This document shows positions 10,691 to 21,253 of a DNA stretch of 64,000 bases, one piece after another; position 1 is the stretch's first letter, and each line of letters begins with the position of its first letter. The translations under genes and the position numbers were made by a program. Under the pieces are notes generated by a model that saw only the letters and a list, made by a program, of their open reading frames with translations, was not told the DNA's origin and did no database searches. The stretch is from Patagioenas fasciata (lineage: Eukaryota; Chordata; Aves; Columbiformes; Columbidae): NCBI RefSeq assembly GCF_037038585.1, contig NC_092559.1, positions 13,130,488 through 13,194,487 of the forward strand, in the 5' to 3' direction.

Positions 10691-11640
10691 AAAACCCTAG
10701 AGGTCAACCTCAAGTCTCACCTGGTGCCTTTTGCCAGAGGCTCCAGGTGGGACCATTGTCCCCAGCTGCAGTATAGAGCACATTCTTAATATCTTGTCCT
10801 GTCTGGACTGGTCCAAGGGCGACTGCATGTACAATCTCTTGTTTAATTTGTTCAAAGGCTTGTCGTTGCTCAGGACCGCATAGAAAATCATGTTTCTTTC
10901 GAGTCACTTGGTAGAGAGGGCACACAATCTGGATGTAGTCCAGCATATGCATTTTCCAGAAACCCACAACACCTAAGATAGCCTGTGTTTCCTTTTTGTT
11001 AGCTGGTGGGGACATAGCTGTTATTTTGTTAATCACCTCTATCGGGATCTGGCGACGCCCATCTTGCCATTTAATTCCCAGAAACTGAATCTCTTGGGCA
11101 AGCTTCTTGACCTTACCTCTCTTTATGGCGAAACCAGCTTTCAAAAGAATTCGAATTATTCTCTCACCTTTCTTGAAGACTTCTGCTGCTGTGTCACCCC
11201 ATACAATGATGTCATCAATGAACTGCAGGTGTTCCAGAGCTTTACTTGGTTCCAGTGCAGTCTGGATCAGTCCATGGCAGACAGTAGGGCTATGCTTCCA
11301 CCCCTGCAGCACTCGATTCCAAGTGTACTGGATACCCCTCTAGATAAAGGCAAACTGTGGCCTGCATTCTGCTGCCAAAGGAATAGAGAAAAATGCATTA
11401 GCAATGTCAATTGTAGCATACCACTTGGTTGCCTTTGACTCCAGTTTATATTGCAGTTCTAACATGTGCGGCATGGCAGCACTTAACAGTGGTGTAACTT
11501 CATTTAGGCCATGAGAGTCTACTATTAGTCTACATTCTCCACTAGGCTTTGGCACTGGCCATATAGGACTGTTGAAAGGTGAGTCTTACTGGTCACTCCT
11601 GGATTCTCTAGTTGTCAAATCAGTTTATGAATGGGGATCA
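10691..11640 (-). pseudogene. ERVL-like reverse transcriptase
   Basis: Minus-strand frames 11340-11555 and 10710-11312 give PKPSGECRLIVDSHGLNEV, WYATIDIANAFFSIPL (first Asp), RPQFAFI, then GWKHSPTVCHGLIQ and the F-I-D-D box of HLQFIDDIIVWGD at about 11208-11219. The IDDI-V-W-G form is the ERVL signature I rely on for class. LGVVGFWKMHM (thumb) follows. One frame change near 11320-11340. Confidence 0.9.
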
Positions 11641-11799
11641 GGGAATCTTGATTGGTGCGATATTGTTGTCTGTGCACCATCGTGGTAGCAATCGGCACCT
11701 GTTGCTCTTTGACCTTAAGCAGTCCTACAACAGAAGGGTTGTCTGAGAGATCAGACAAGGTAGACAGCTGTTTAATGTCCTCAGTCTCTACAGCTGCTA

Positions 11800-12070
11800 T
11801 ACTAAAGGCCTATCGATACCCTTTTGGATCCTTAAAATACCCTCTCATGAGGTAAGCTATACCAAGAATGCATGGAGCATCTAGGCCAGTCAGAATAGGG
11901 TGCCTTTCCCACTCATTTCCAGTTAGGTTCACTTCAGCCTCTAACACAGTCAATTCTTTGTTTCCCCCAGTCGCTCCAACAATACCGATAGATTCTGACC
12001 CTTTATGATTTGATGGCATCATTGTTCACTGTGCGCCAGTGTCTACCAGGGCTTTATACTCATGTGGTTC
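11800..12070 (-). pseudogene. ERVL-like protease
   Basis: Minus-strand frame contains KALVDTGAQ (aspartic protease D-T-G, near 12030-12056), then a TGA, then the flap-like GIVGATGGNKEL and the C-terminal LDAPCILGIAYL near 11850-11880. It cleaves Gag-Pol in a live element. It sits just upstream of RT in the same direction. Confidence 0.82.
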
Positions 12071-12510
12071 TGACATACCAGGCCATCGAATCCACACAGT
12101 CAAACTCGGTTGCCATTGTCCCTCTCCTCCACCTGGCTAGGGGCAGGGTCCCCCTAATTCTCTTTGATTGACTCTGGTAGGGAGACACAAGAATCCCATC
12201 TACCTTGGCTGGAAAGCTGCTCACTGGAAACCAGAGCAACTTTTCTCTTGGGAGCTTTCTTTTTCAACTCACGTACTCATGCCTCTAGGTCAGCAGTGGA
12301 ATTACTCATATATTCCCCCTGGTCACACAGGAAAAAACATAATTCACCTTGTGATGTGTTCCATTTCTCTCGAGCTGGTCCTGCAGAAGGGCATCTTCTC
12401 CTAATAACTGTGACTTGCACCCGTGCAGGTAACAAGTAGAATCTATGCTCCCTCTTGGACAGTTTGTCACACAGTTTCTCCACAGCTGAGACACAGGCTT
12501 GCAGGGGAGG
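12071..12510 (-). pseudogene. ERVL-like gag remnant, 3' part
   Basis: Two overlapping minus-strand frames (12277-12483, 12306-12533) with a RELKKKAPKRKV basic patch near 12250. No intact domain can be named. Its position before the protease suggests the end of gag. It is cut at 12510 by an LTR in the opposite orientation, so the 5' half of the provirus is absent. Confidence 0.5.
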
Positions 12511-13168
12511 TGTGCTGGTTTTGTTAAAAACAAGTTTCTCTTTTAGTGAATTTGCCTGTCAGCTAAAGCCTTCATGTTAGCTGCATTTTCCTGGAGAACC
12601 CAACACATGTTTTAGTTAAACCTAGCAATGGAATGCAAGCTTATTGATAAGCACGGATGGACATCTCGCGAGAGTGGCAACAAGAAAACTGATGACCGAG
12701 AGACTGACCAATGGTGTATAACATTCCATTCACGTGAATACTTCATATAAAAGTGGAAGATCACGAGGATCTCGTCCCTTTGCCTTTTCCCTTTTTTCCT
12801 CATGGCTGACATTAGGAGAGGACCTTGCTGGTCGTCCCTGCGAACTGAGGCCTAGTGAGAGACTGAATCCAGCTCCGGTTGGCTACAGAGTCTAATCCAG
12901 GACTTTGGGTGCTGGCTCTGCAGTTGCTGAGACTTACAAGATTGGTTTTGTATATTTTGTATTATTTTCTCTATTCTTATTAGTAGCGTTAGTAAAACAT
13001 CTTTAACTTTTCCAACTCTCTTCTCTCTGTCCTTCTTTCCCTCCCGATCGCCTGTCCTGAGTGGGAAGGGGGGAGAGGGAGGGGCAAAAGGGGGAAGTGG
13101 GGGGGAGAGGAGGTTAACAATACATCTGCCAGGGTTTGATTGTCACCCCGCAATCTTAACCCTCGACA
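12511..13168 (+). mobile_element. ERVL-LTR1 in plus orientation
   Basis: 658 bp, TGTGCTGGTTTTG...CTTAACCCTCGACA. It holds a TATA element (CATATAAAAG near 12746) and a downstream AGTAAAACAT near 12989, followed by a GT/G-rich block. No TSD: the left flank is ERVL gag (minus) and the right flank is ERVK gag (minus). It points against the ERVL provirus, so it is not that element's 5' LTR and marks a rearrangement joint. Confidence 0.82.
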
Positions 13169-13507
13169 ATCGTCCCAAAGTTCAAGTTTAAGTTTTGAGT
13201 CACTAATGCTCGTAACAGTCTTTTCAGGTTTTAATTGCTTCACTGCAGTAATTATCAGTTTCCAGGTGGTTACAAGGCCAAGAAAATATTTTTCACTGTG
13301 ACTGATTGTCTTCCACAACACAGTTCCCACTTTTTCCCAAGTCTCTATTTGAAAAACTCATAACAGGTCAGCAGGAAACCCACTGCCTCTGCACCAAATT
13401 AATAGTCTTTTGAGGTTACTCTCCTCATACTTCACCCCTCTCTTAGAGAGAATATGCGAGAGGAGTCGCAGTATTTCTTCTTCTTCTTTAAAAATATTCT
13501 GCCCCAT
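13169..13507 (-). pseudogene. ERVK-like gag, matrix N-terminus
   Basis: Minus-strand start MGQNIFKEEEEILRLL at 13507 matches the gag start at 37435 (MGQNISSEEEVIVKLL). Gly2 would be the myristoylation site. KYEESNLKRLL and TTWKLII follow. Interrupted by a stop near 13355 and truncated at 13169 by the LTR. The MGQ start is chosen over the upstream in-frame Met at 13552 because it aligns with the other gag copies. Confidence 0.85.
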
Positions 13508-13711
13508 CTCCTCTTGCCCCCATCTACTCACCTCTTTGGGTGTCCGTTGCAACGATATTGGATCCTTTATCCCTCCTCTGTCGCTTCTGTAGTGATCAAT
13601 CAGGAGTCACACAGCCCGCAGACTGTGTCCCGGTCACGGTCCAGCCAAGTTGTTCCAGCTGGGGCTCGCTCCCTGCAGCAGTCGTCCCCCTTCTGTAAAT
13701 TCTCCTTATGG
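13508..13711 (-). other. ERVK-like gag leader
   Basis: Untranslated leader between the primer-binding site and the gag start, about 200 nt as in the element at 37261-37434. No open frame is expected. Confidence 0.65.
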
Positions 13712-13729
13712 ATCACGTCGGGGTCACCA
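13712..13729 (-). promoter_or_regulatory. tRNA-Trp primer-binding site
   Basis: Minus strand reads TGGTGACCCCGACGTGAT, identical to the tRNA-Trp-complementary PBS of avian alpharetroviruses and to the copy at 37243-37260. The LTR that should follow on the right is missing; CR1 begins within a few bases. Confidence 0.9.
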
Positions 13730-13732
13730 ATT

Positions 13733-15846
13733 GCTAGGGGAAATCCCATGGGCAAGACTGCTTGAAGGAAAAGGGACCCAAGAGAGCTGGATCGCATTCA
13801 GAGATTGCTTCTTCCATGCTCAGGATCAGAGCATCCCCACACGCAGGAAGTCGAGGAAGGGAGCCAGGAGGCCTGTGTGGTTGAATAGGGATCTGTTGGG
13901 TATGCTCAAGCAGAAGAGGAGAGTTTACAGGTCATGGAAGCAGGGACTGGCCACTTGGGAGGAATATAAGGCTGCTGTTAGAGGATGTAGGAAGGTAGCT
14001 AAGACAGCCAAGACCTCCTTAGAATTACAGCTGGTGAGAGGGGTCAAGAACAGCAAAAAGAACTTTTTCAAATACATAGCAGATAAAACTAATACCAGAG
14101 ACAATGTAGGCCCACTGATGAATGGAGTGGGTGCCCTGGTGGCAGAAGATACAGAGAAGGCAGAATTACTGAATGCCTTCTTTGTCTCTGTCTACTCTGC
14201 TGGAGGCTGTCCTGGGGAGCCCCATACCCCTGAGACCCCGGATGAAGCCAGGTCAATGGAGGAGTTTGCTTTAGTCGATGAGGACTGGGTTAGGGAGCTA
14301 TTAAATAGTCTGGACATCCATAAATCCATGGGTCCAGATGGGATGCATCCGCGGGTGCTGAGGGAGCTGGCTGAAGTCATTGCTAGACCGCTCTCCATCA
14401 TTTTTGCCAAGTCTTGGGAAACGGGAGAGGTGCCCGAGGATTGGAGGAAAGCAAATGTCACTCCAGTCTTCAAAAAGGGCAAGAAGGAGGACCCGGGTAA
14501 TTATAGACCGGTCAGCCTCACCTCTGTCCCAGGGAAAGTAATGGAACAGTTTGTCCTTGGTGTCATCTCAAGGCACATCAGGGATAAGAGGGTCATTAGG
14601 GGCAGTCAGCATGGCTTTACCAAGGGTAGGTCATGCTTGACCAATCTCATAGCCTTTTATGAGAATTTAACAAGGTGGATGGATGATGGCAGAGCGGTGG
14701 ATGTGGTCTACCCTGACTTCAGTAAAGCCTTTGACACAGTCTCTCACAGCATCCTCACAGCTAAATTGAGGAGGTGTGGTCTAGACAATAGAGTAGTGAG
14801 GTGGGTTAAAGAGAGAAGCCAGAGAGTGGTGGTCAATGGTGCGGAGTCTAGTTGGAGGCCAGTATCTAGTGGAGTGCCTCAGGGGTCAGTACTGGGGCCA
14901 ATATTATTCAATATATTCATTAACGATTTGCACGAGGGAATTGAGTGTACTATCAGCAAGTTTGCTGATGACACTAAGCTGGGCGGAGTGGCTGACACGC
15001 CAGAAGGCTGTGCTGCCATCCAGCGGGATCTGGACAGGTTGGAGAGTTGAGCAGGGAATAACCTGATGAAATTTAACAAGGGAAAGTGTAGAGTCCTGCA
15101 TCTGGGCAGGAACAACCCCAGGTTCCAGTATAGGTTGGGAAATTACATATTAGAGAGCAGTGTAGGGGAAAGGGACCTGGGGGTCCTGGTGGACAACAGG
15201 ATGACCATGAGCCAGCACTGTGCCCTTGTGGCCAGGAAGGCCAATGGCATCCTGGGGTGTATTACAAGGGGAGTGGTCAGTAGATCGAGAGAGGTCCTCC
15301 TTCCCCTCTACTCCGCCCTGGTGAGACCCCATCTGGAATATTGTGTCCAGTTCTGGGCCCCTCAGTTCAAGAAGGACAGGGAACTGCTGGAGAGGGTCCA
15401 GCGTAGGGCAACAAAGATGATTAAGGGAGTGGAGCATCTCCCTTATGAAGAAAGGCTGAGGGAGCTGGGTCTCTTCAGTTTGGAGAAGAGGAGACTGAGG
15501 GGTGACCTTATTAATGTTTATAAATATATAAAGGGTGAGTGCCATGAGGATGGAACCAGGCTCTTCTTGGTGGCAAACAACGATAGGACAAGGAGTAATG
15601 GGATCAAGCTGGAACACAAGAGGTTCCACTTAAATTTGAGAAAAAACTTCTTCTCAGTGAGGGTGACAGAGCACTGGAACAGGCTACCCAGGGAGGTTGT
15701 GGAGTCTCCTTCCCTGGAGACATTCAAGGTCTACCTGGACATGTTCCTGTGCGACCTCACCTAGGCGTTCCTGCTCCAGCAGGAGGATTGGACTAGATGA
15801 TCTTTTGAGGTCCCTTCCCATCCCAAACATACTGTGATACTGTGAA
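13733..15846 (+). mobile_element. CR1 LINE with long RT reading frame
   Basis: 5'-truncated CR1 whose ORF2 is almost open. One frame runs from about 13740 to 15050 (RT palm with [33 protein letters not shown], and F-A-D-D near 14960). After a single TGA (15048-15050) the frame continues at 15066-15764 to the C-terminal [11 protein letters not shown] and WNRLPREVV blocks. The ATG at 13650 lies in antisense ERV leader and is not a CR1 start. The 3' end has ATACTGTG repeats (15829-15843), unlike the ATTCTATG tail of the other copies, so this is a different and probably younger subfamily. Confidence 0.93.
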
Positions 15847-15879
15847 AACACACCCTAATACTGATTTGTTAAGAACACC

Positions 15880-16160
15880 ACTGGGAACAGACGTTCCTGA
15901 GCCTATCTTCTAAGTAAAAACCATGAGAAGGGGTAAGAGGAGAGGGAAGCACAGAGCGGCGTACAGCGTAAGTGGGAGAAGGGGGGAAGAAGCCTTACAG
16001 TGTTTTTACACAAACAACACCATAAAGAGAGAGTTGTAACAACAACCAATAAAACAATTTACTTACATTCCTGACAAGTTGTTTGATTTTCAGAAAGGCA
16101 ATACACAGAAACACGTAATATGTGCTATAAAACTTGCAGATATAGCTTATGTACAGGGGA
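15880..16160 (-). repeat. Partial RU1-associated segment (gag-flank copy)
   Basis: Similar to the reverse complement of 38390-38590 (CATTCCTGACAAGTTG, GATTTTCAGA, CAATACACAG, GTGGGA). That sequence follows the capsid fragment in the palindrome arms. Function unknown. Confidence 0.65.
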
Positions 16161-16327
16161 AGCAGCTTGTCCCATACTAACTCAGTCCCACAGCTCTCTC
16201 ATTCAGTGAGGACTGCTTATCCCTGTTATACCCAGGGATGTGTGGCCACAAAAATTTACTCACCCACTGGATTGCATGGTTACCGCCATACACACTCTGC
16301 TAGATGAAGAGCCTCACAGGGGTCAGA

Positions 16328-16345
16328 CACTCACACGGGTCACCA
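16328..16345 (-). promoter_or_regulatory. PBS-like site next to LTR-C
   Basis: Minus strand TGGTGACCCGTGTGAGTG follows the LTR-C 3' end (GCCGCAAA). Only the first nine bases match the tRNA-Trp PBS, so the primer is uncertain. It shows that this LTR-C was a 5' LTR. Confidence 0.5.
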
Positions 16346-16347
16346 TT

Positions 16348-16482
16348 TGCGGCGATGAGGAACAATGCATACAGACGCAGACAGAGATGCACAGATACAA
16401 GGCCAAGCTGAGCCAGGCTGAGATCACTTTTATTAACAGTTCTCAATTTATAGATTTACAGATATGGGCCTGGACCAAGAGA
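16348..16482 (-). mobile_element. LTR-C, 3' fragment
   Basis: Contains GCGATGAGGAACAATGCATACAGACGCAGACAGAG and ATGGGCCTGGACCAAGAGATC-like blocks shared with 25843-26256. It is cut at 16482 by an ERVL-LTR2 fragment. Confidence 0.78.
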
Positions 16483-16776
16483 TCTCCTTAAGTATGAAGC
16501 ATGACGCTAATGGGATGGAATACTCTTACTGATCAGTCTGGATGTCAGTCAAGCTCTGCCCCATCCGTACCCCCCTTCCTTGATGCCTCACACCTGTGGG
16601 TAGAGCACTCAGGTGTCCTTGGCTCTCCGACCAGAGCAATTAAAAACATAAACTCTGTGCTAGGGTGTTATCTCTTGTTCTCAAACTAAGTTCAAATGAT
16701 GAGCGTGCTAGCTATGAAAAAGAAAGATTTCTAACTGCATGAAGAAAAATAACCCATTTTCAGTCAAACCACCACA
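16483..16776 (-). mobile_element. ERVL-LTR2, 5' half
   Basis: Reverse complement of 30232-30530 (shared AGTATGAAGCATGA, CAGTCTGGATGTC, TTCAGTCAAACCA). The right end CCACCACA is the LTR start on the minus strand. Confidence 0.85.
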
Positions 16777-17089
16777 AGTGGCAAGCACCATCTCTGTACT
16801 ACTCCCATGTTGCCTGACCTTACTTCCCCTGACCATGTAATTTCTTTTTTTGCTGTATTTCAAGAAGAAGATCCCTGCTCAACCAAGCTGGCTTTTTGCC
16901 TCACCTGCTAGATATTTGGAGTTTTGGAAAGTACTTGGAAATACAAGGAAGGAGGATCTTGCGAAATATTGTAATCAATGGTGTCCGCTGTGTAAGTTAG
17001 ATGACTAGAAGAAGTGGCCAGAGAATGGAACCTTGAAGTATAATACTTTGTTACAATGTATGTTGTTTTTAAAGTGAGAAGAGCAGGAC
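16777..17089. other. Unclassified interval
   Basis: No recognisable frame or repeat beyond short similarity to the start of RU1. Mostly AT-rich. Confidence 0.4.
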
Positions 17090-18811
17090 AAAAAATAAAT
17101 CTTTGCAAGAGATCATTAAATCGTTGCAGACAGTTTTACAGGTGGAATGGTTTGACCTTCAACAAGCTGGGAGAGAACTAACTGATAACACACAAGTCAC
17201 AGAGAACTTGCAGAACACTCTGTGAGATGCTTTTCGTTATTAACCTGTTTTCTTTGTAGGTATCTGTTTAAGCACATTACAGTTTCATAAGTCTTTGCCA
17301 GTTATATGGTACAGTAAGTTCACAGACTGCTAAATCACGAGAATCCGTGGATTCAAAATGTACATTTTGTGATGATATGAAGACCATGAGTAATTCAGTT
17401 CTTTACCACGTGAATGTGATTATAAGATTTTGTGCGTGGTAGCTGATACTTTTATTTCTAGCATGCTAGCTTTATTCTGGTATCCAGACTTGCGCAACTC
17501 TCTGATAGGCTGTGTCTCATCTCGGTGTACTAAATTTGGCTCTTTTGTATGCGCACCAGGTAAAGAATCCTGTTTTTGGGATAACAGTTGTAGCACGCTA
17601 GATGAGACACTAATAAAAGCCTTGCCCAGTTCAATTTGCTAGGGCACCAGGGGGGGCAGGTGCCAATGGGGCTCCACCGTGCACTGACCTGTTTTGTCAG
17701 GGAGACCCAGCGATACCTCTACCTGGCTGAGCAGTAAGCAGATCAAAGGTGCAATGCTAAAATTTGGTTCAGGTACTAAAGTACCACCTTGCTCCCCATT
17801 AGGATGCATCCTTACACATTAGAGTAGATTTGTGGGGGAATCCTCTAAGAAAAGAAAGTTTGAAACAATATTGTATTCACGTGTGGCTTGAATGTGGGAT
17901 TCTGGGTTATAGTGCTGTATTGCAATTACTGTTGTTCTGCAGATCTTTGGAAAAAATGGGATGAAGTACAGTACTGTAAGTTAATTTCCTCTTATTTTTA
18001 TCTAACAATTTTGAGACGAGAAAAGAATTTAAGTTGTTAAACTCTGATTCACATTGAATTTACATGCTAGCTGCAGATATGGGAAAGAAAAGTAAATGCT
18101 ATGATGGATGTGAACCTGGGAGAGGTTGTATTTAAAAGTTGGTAGAATATTAACTCATTCGGATCTAGGAAATTGAAAATAATGGATTGGTGGTTAATAA
18201 GCTGTTTATTGACACCTGTAAGAAATTGCAAAAGGTAAATGGGGCTGAGGAATGTAACTATTGCTCACCTAATAGGAACTGCATATAAAGTGTACTATGG
18301 CTGGAATGATATGGTAAAATAAAAAAGCAAAATATCCCAGGCCTGTGGTGTACAGCTTGAACATACATTTCAGGCCTGTGTCAAGCTGCAAGATAAACTC
18401 AGCTCATTGTAACTGAGGAGTCTGCTAGGGCCTGGCAACTCCCACTTGGTACCAGTGATTATACCACCTGCATGTCCTTGCCTGTATCTAAACTGCAGCG
18501 AGAAGAGAAATAAAATTAAAAAAAAATTAAAAAAAATAAAAAAAAAGGAAAAATCTATCTGCCCACTGCTAAAGCGGCGAAAGAGGGGCTTTAGTCCACC
18601 CCCCAGCAATGTTGCTGTTGGAGAACTGTAATTCTGAATGAAGGAGTCTGAGGGTGAAATTTAAAGGCATCCCCAGTGGATCCGTAGTTCTGATAAAGCT
18701 GGGAAATTAAACCAAAAATCTCTTAATAGACTTATTCTGTGCTAAATGGTTGTAAGAGACTTCTTCTGCTAGTTATGGAGGTCATGGGAAAGAAAGAAAG
18801 AAACCGCGACA
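17090..18811 (+). repeat. RU1, copy 1
   Basis: Unclassified unit seen at least three times (here, 36006-36901, 38590-40640) plus the mirror copy. Landmarks: GATCATTAAATC.TT.CAGACAGTTTTACAGG, TTATTAACCTGTTTTCTTTGT, CTTTCTAGCATGCTAGCTTTATT-like, a 70-100 codon frame with PDLRNS-IGCVSSRC and ESCFWDNSCST near 17490-17600, GAGCAGTAAGCAG, and GATGCATCCTTA. The Cys-rich frame stays partly open in all copies but matches no family I know. An A-rich tract (18510-18550) and a TATA-like CATATAAAGTG (18283) occur near its end. It may be the 3' part of an ERV. Confidence 0.7.
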
Positions 18812-18813
18812 TA

Positions 18814-18831
18814 TGGTGACTCCAACGTGAT
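18814..18831 (+). promoter_or_regulatory. Diverged tRNA-Trp primer-binding site
   Basis: TGGTGACTCCAACGTGAT, two differences from the perfect site at 37243. It follows a CGACAT stretch that could be an LTR end. The downstream leader (GAGCTGCTGGGAACAGGAGG near 18993) resembles the ERVK leader at 37400, implying an ERVK 5' end here. Confidence 0.75.
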
Positions 18832-19239
18832 CCTGCATGAAGAGGATTTCGCATGAAGAAGAGACAGAGGTGAAGCTGTGACAGCCGAAGACGAACGAGA
18901 TGTGGAGACGGAGCCCAGTACAGCTGATAGAGTAGCAGGGGGGAGCTGCCAAAGATCCGGATCCTTGAAAAGACACAACACCAAGAGTAGGTGAGCTGCT
19001 GGGAACAGGAGGGGGAACTTATATTATCTACATGAAAGTTGCTTCTGAAGAAGGAGGGTATTAGCCTTCTGGAATTGACTTTACGAAGGATGTTACTATG
19101 CGGCAAAGCACTACCCAAAGATGGAAAGAAACAACTGTTAACGCCATGGCACTTGTTGCTAGAGACTTTGAGAGGATTAAATGAGCAATGGGACATTGGC
19201 TTTCCCACAAAGATTTCTCAAATATCAGGCTAAATCATC
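18832..19239 (+). pseudogene. ERVK-type leader and decayed gag start
   Basis: Leader with a splice-donor-like AGGTGAGC near 18990, then short frames (19039-19233) without a clear match. It joins gamma-type pol at about 19240, so one of the two elements has been cut. Confidence 0.45.
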
Positions 19240-19990
19240 GTCACTAACATTGTCAATCCAGCTTCTTTCCTCAGTGGTTACATTGGAAAACCAGTTCATC
19301 ATAATTGCCTGGAAACCATCGAAGCAACATACTCCAGCCGACCAGATCTAAAGGGCAATCCTATGGAGAAAACTGAGAACTGCTTTATGTACGACAGCAG
19401 CAATATCCTGAACGGTGAAAGGCATGCTGGTTATGCTAGAACTACTAGTCATGAAGTGATGGAATCTGGACCTCTGCCTAAAATACTTCAGCACAAAAGG
19501 CAGAAATAATCGCCCTTACTTGTGCTCTGGAACTAGCTGAAGGTAAAACTGTGAACTTTTATGCAGACTCTAAGTATGCTTTCAGGGTTGTGCATGCGCA
19601 CGGAACAATTTGGAAAGAAAAAGGACTCTTGAACTCTCAAGGCAAACATATCAAACATGCAGAAGAAATACTGGCAGCTCAACTTCCTAAGAAGGTGGCA
19701 ATCATGCATATCAAGGCGCACCAGAAAGTGAGCTCGGAATTGGAAAGAGGAAATGAGCTGGTGGACAGAGAGGCAAAACTGGTGCCTAAGCAAAAGATAA
19801 AAGTAGAAAGTGCCCTAGTCCCCGACGGGCAGGTTATTTTAGAAGGTAAGCCAGAATATACTAAGGAAGGCCAGAAACTTATTATAGATTTAGAGGAATC
19901 ATATAATGAGGAAGGGTGGGCTCACACCCCACAAGGGAAAACTTATTGTTACCTCCTATTTAGTTTGGCCTTTAGTAGCAGAAGCATTAT
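19240..19990 (+). pseudogene. Gammaretrovirus-like RNase H (pol)
   Basis: Plus-strand translation: FMYDSSN (TDGS equivalent, decayed), then a stop, ALTCALELAEGK (Glu) and VNFYADSKYAFRVVHAHG (Asp-Ser) near 19550-19595. HIKAHQKVSSELERGNELVDREAK (the His...Asp end) follows near 19710-19780. The spacing and the H-G-x-I-W linker are gammaretroviral. The frame 19551-19994 is open for 147 codons. RT upstream is missing. Confidence 0.87.
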
Positions 19991-19994
19991 ATAA

Positions 19995-20303
19995 ACATAT
20001 GCAATAATGGCAAATTGATTTTTCGGAACTCCCAAGAAAAGGGGGGTGCCGATATTTGTTGGTACTGATACCTTTTCAAGTTGGTCAGAAGCACTCCCTA
20101 CCAGAACAGCAAAAGCTCGGCAGGTAACTAAAACATTAGTACAAGAAATAATACCAAGGTTTGGAGTTCCAGCTGATATATCCTCTGATAAAGGGCCACA
20201 TTTTATTTCAAAAATTGTACAGCAAATCAGTCAGCACTTGGGAATAGTGTCTGAATCAAAGACTGCTGCTACTGTTGTTGGAGTGCCGTTTAAACCATTT
20301 TAG
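19995..20303 (+). pseudogene. Gammaretrovirus-like integrase core
   Basis: WQIDFSELPRKGG (first Asp) at about 20012-20045, a frameshift, then GTDTFSSWSEALPTRTAKA and ISSDKGPHFISK (second Asp) near 20180-20215. It ends before the Glu, where it meets an ERVK gag start on the other strand. The zinc-binding domain is absent. Confidence 0.85.
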
Positions 20304-20408
20304 CATTAACTTAACAATATGTTCTTCATATTTTATTCTCTGCTTTTGTAAAATTCACAAAAATAGTTTCACTATAGCTTCTTCTTCTGCAGACAAATTA
20401 GATCCCAT
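20304..20408 (-). pseudogene. ERVK-like gag start, short remnant
   Basis: Minus strand MGSNLSAEEEAIVKLF at 20408, matching MGQNISSEEEVIVKLL at 37435. A stop follows within about 20 codons, then KYEEHIVKL. Cut by the integrase fragment. Confidence 0.75.
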
Positions 20409-20543
20409 ATTTAACTATCCAGCCGCTCACCTGTATTCGTGAGACGGTGATTGCCCAGGCGTGTTTCTCGATCAGTCCAGCTGTCGAGATGATCGTTCGG
20501 CTGGAGTCCCTCCAGACGCTCGCTTCAGTGTTTCTGTGACCCT

Positions 20544-20561
20544 ATCACGTTGGGGTCACCA
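20544..20561 (-). promoter_or_regulatory. tRNA-Trp primer-binding site
   Basis: Minus strand TGGTGACCCCAACGTGAT, one difference from the perfect site. It lies two bases after the LTR-A 3' end (AATCCCTCA); the leader to 20409 leads to the gag start. Confidence 0.88.
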
Positions 20562-20563
20562 TT

Positions 20564-21253
20564 TGAGGGATTGACGACACGGACTCCTGGTGCAGGTGAA
20601 CCAAAAGACCCTTTATTTAGGCAAGGCACTTACATTTATAGCTGGTAGCTATCGTACACACATTTAACTTTCTGTTTCGATTGGTTTATGCTAGCTGTTC
20701 ATGCACTTAAAGCTATCTCGCAATTGGTTTATTTAATCTTGCACACGCTCTGGCAGTTTGGCTAACACACTGTAAATTGTTGGAGCGAATAAAGGACTCA
20801 GCATTCTGATTCAATATGTGAATCATGCAAAGCCGATTTATTACAGAAACAAGCCTTTTTATATATGCAGTTATTTTCTGATCACGCGTCCACGCTCCAA
20901 GCATGCATTAACTGATTGGATATCATCTATGTTCACGAACTGTCCATGCGTCTGAGTCTCACTGCTGATAGGTCTGTTGATTTACGTCGTGTTGCTGCCT
21001 TGTAGCTGCTGAATTGTTTTGCTTCTACAGCAGATCCTGTTTTCAGTTTTCCAAGGTGGCCTTGAAATTCCTTTGGGCCTGTCTAGTTCAATAACAAATC
21101 TCCGTCTAATAGAAACCCATCCACAGTAAATATCATGCTGACAGTGTTTCATCGACCTCCTCTTATCTTGTAGAAAATCATCCTGGTTCCTCATTCTATT
21201 TTAGTCAAGGACGTTCCAATAACTCAAGGTGACTGTCTGTAAGATATTCCACA
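20564..21253 (-). mobile_element. LTR-A (5' LTR of an ERVK), carrying a nested LTR-B
   Basis: Minus strand TGTGGAATATCTTACAGACAG...GTCAATCCCTCA. Collinear with 44899-45206 except for the insertion at 20778-21125. TATA-like and AATAAA (plus TTTATT, near 20612) are present. The LTR 5' end abuts a truncated CR1 at 21254. Confidence 0.88.
20778..21125 (-). mobile_element. Solo LTR-B with 6-bp TSD
   Basis: 348 bp, minus strand TGTGGATGGG...GCTCCAACA. GTAAAT at 20772-20777 and 21126-21131 is a perfect 6-bp TSD, the size typical of alpha/betaretroviral integration. It shares the CTCCAACA terminus with the proviral LTR at 36902-37240. Confidence 0.93.

Noticed and set aside
12511..13168. 5' LTR of the ERVL-like provirus
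   Set aside because: It has the opposite orientation to the provirus and no primer-binding site between it and gag.
13650..15050. 466-codon gene starting at 13650
   Set aside because: The first 30 codons are antisense to an ERVK leader; the CR1 similarity begins near 13740. It is a chance extension of the CR1 ORF2 frame.
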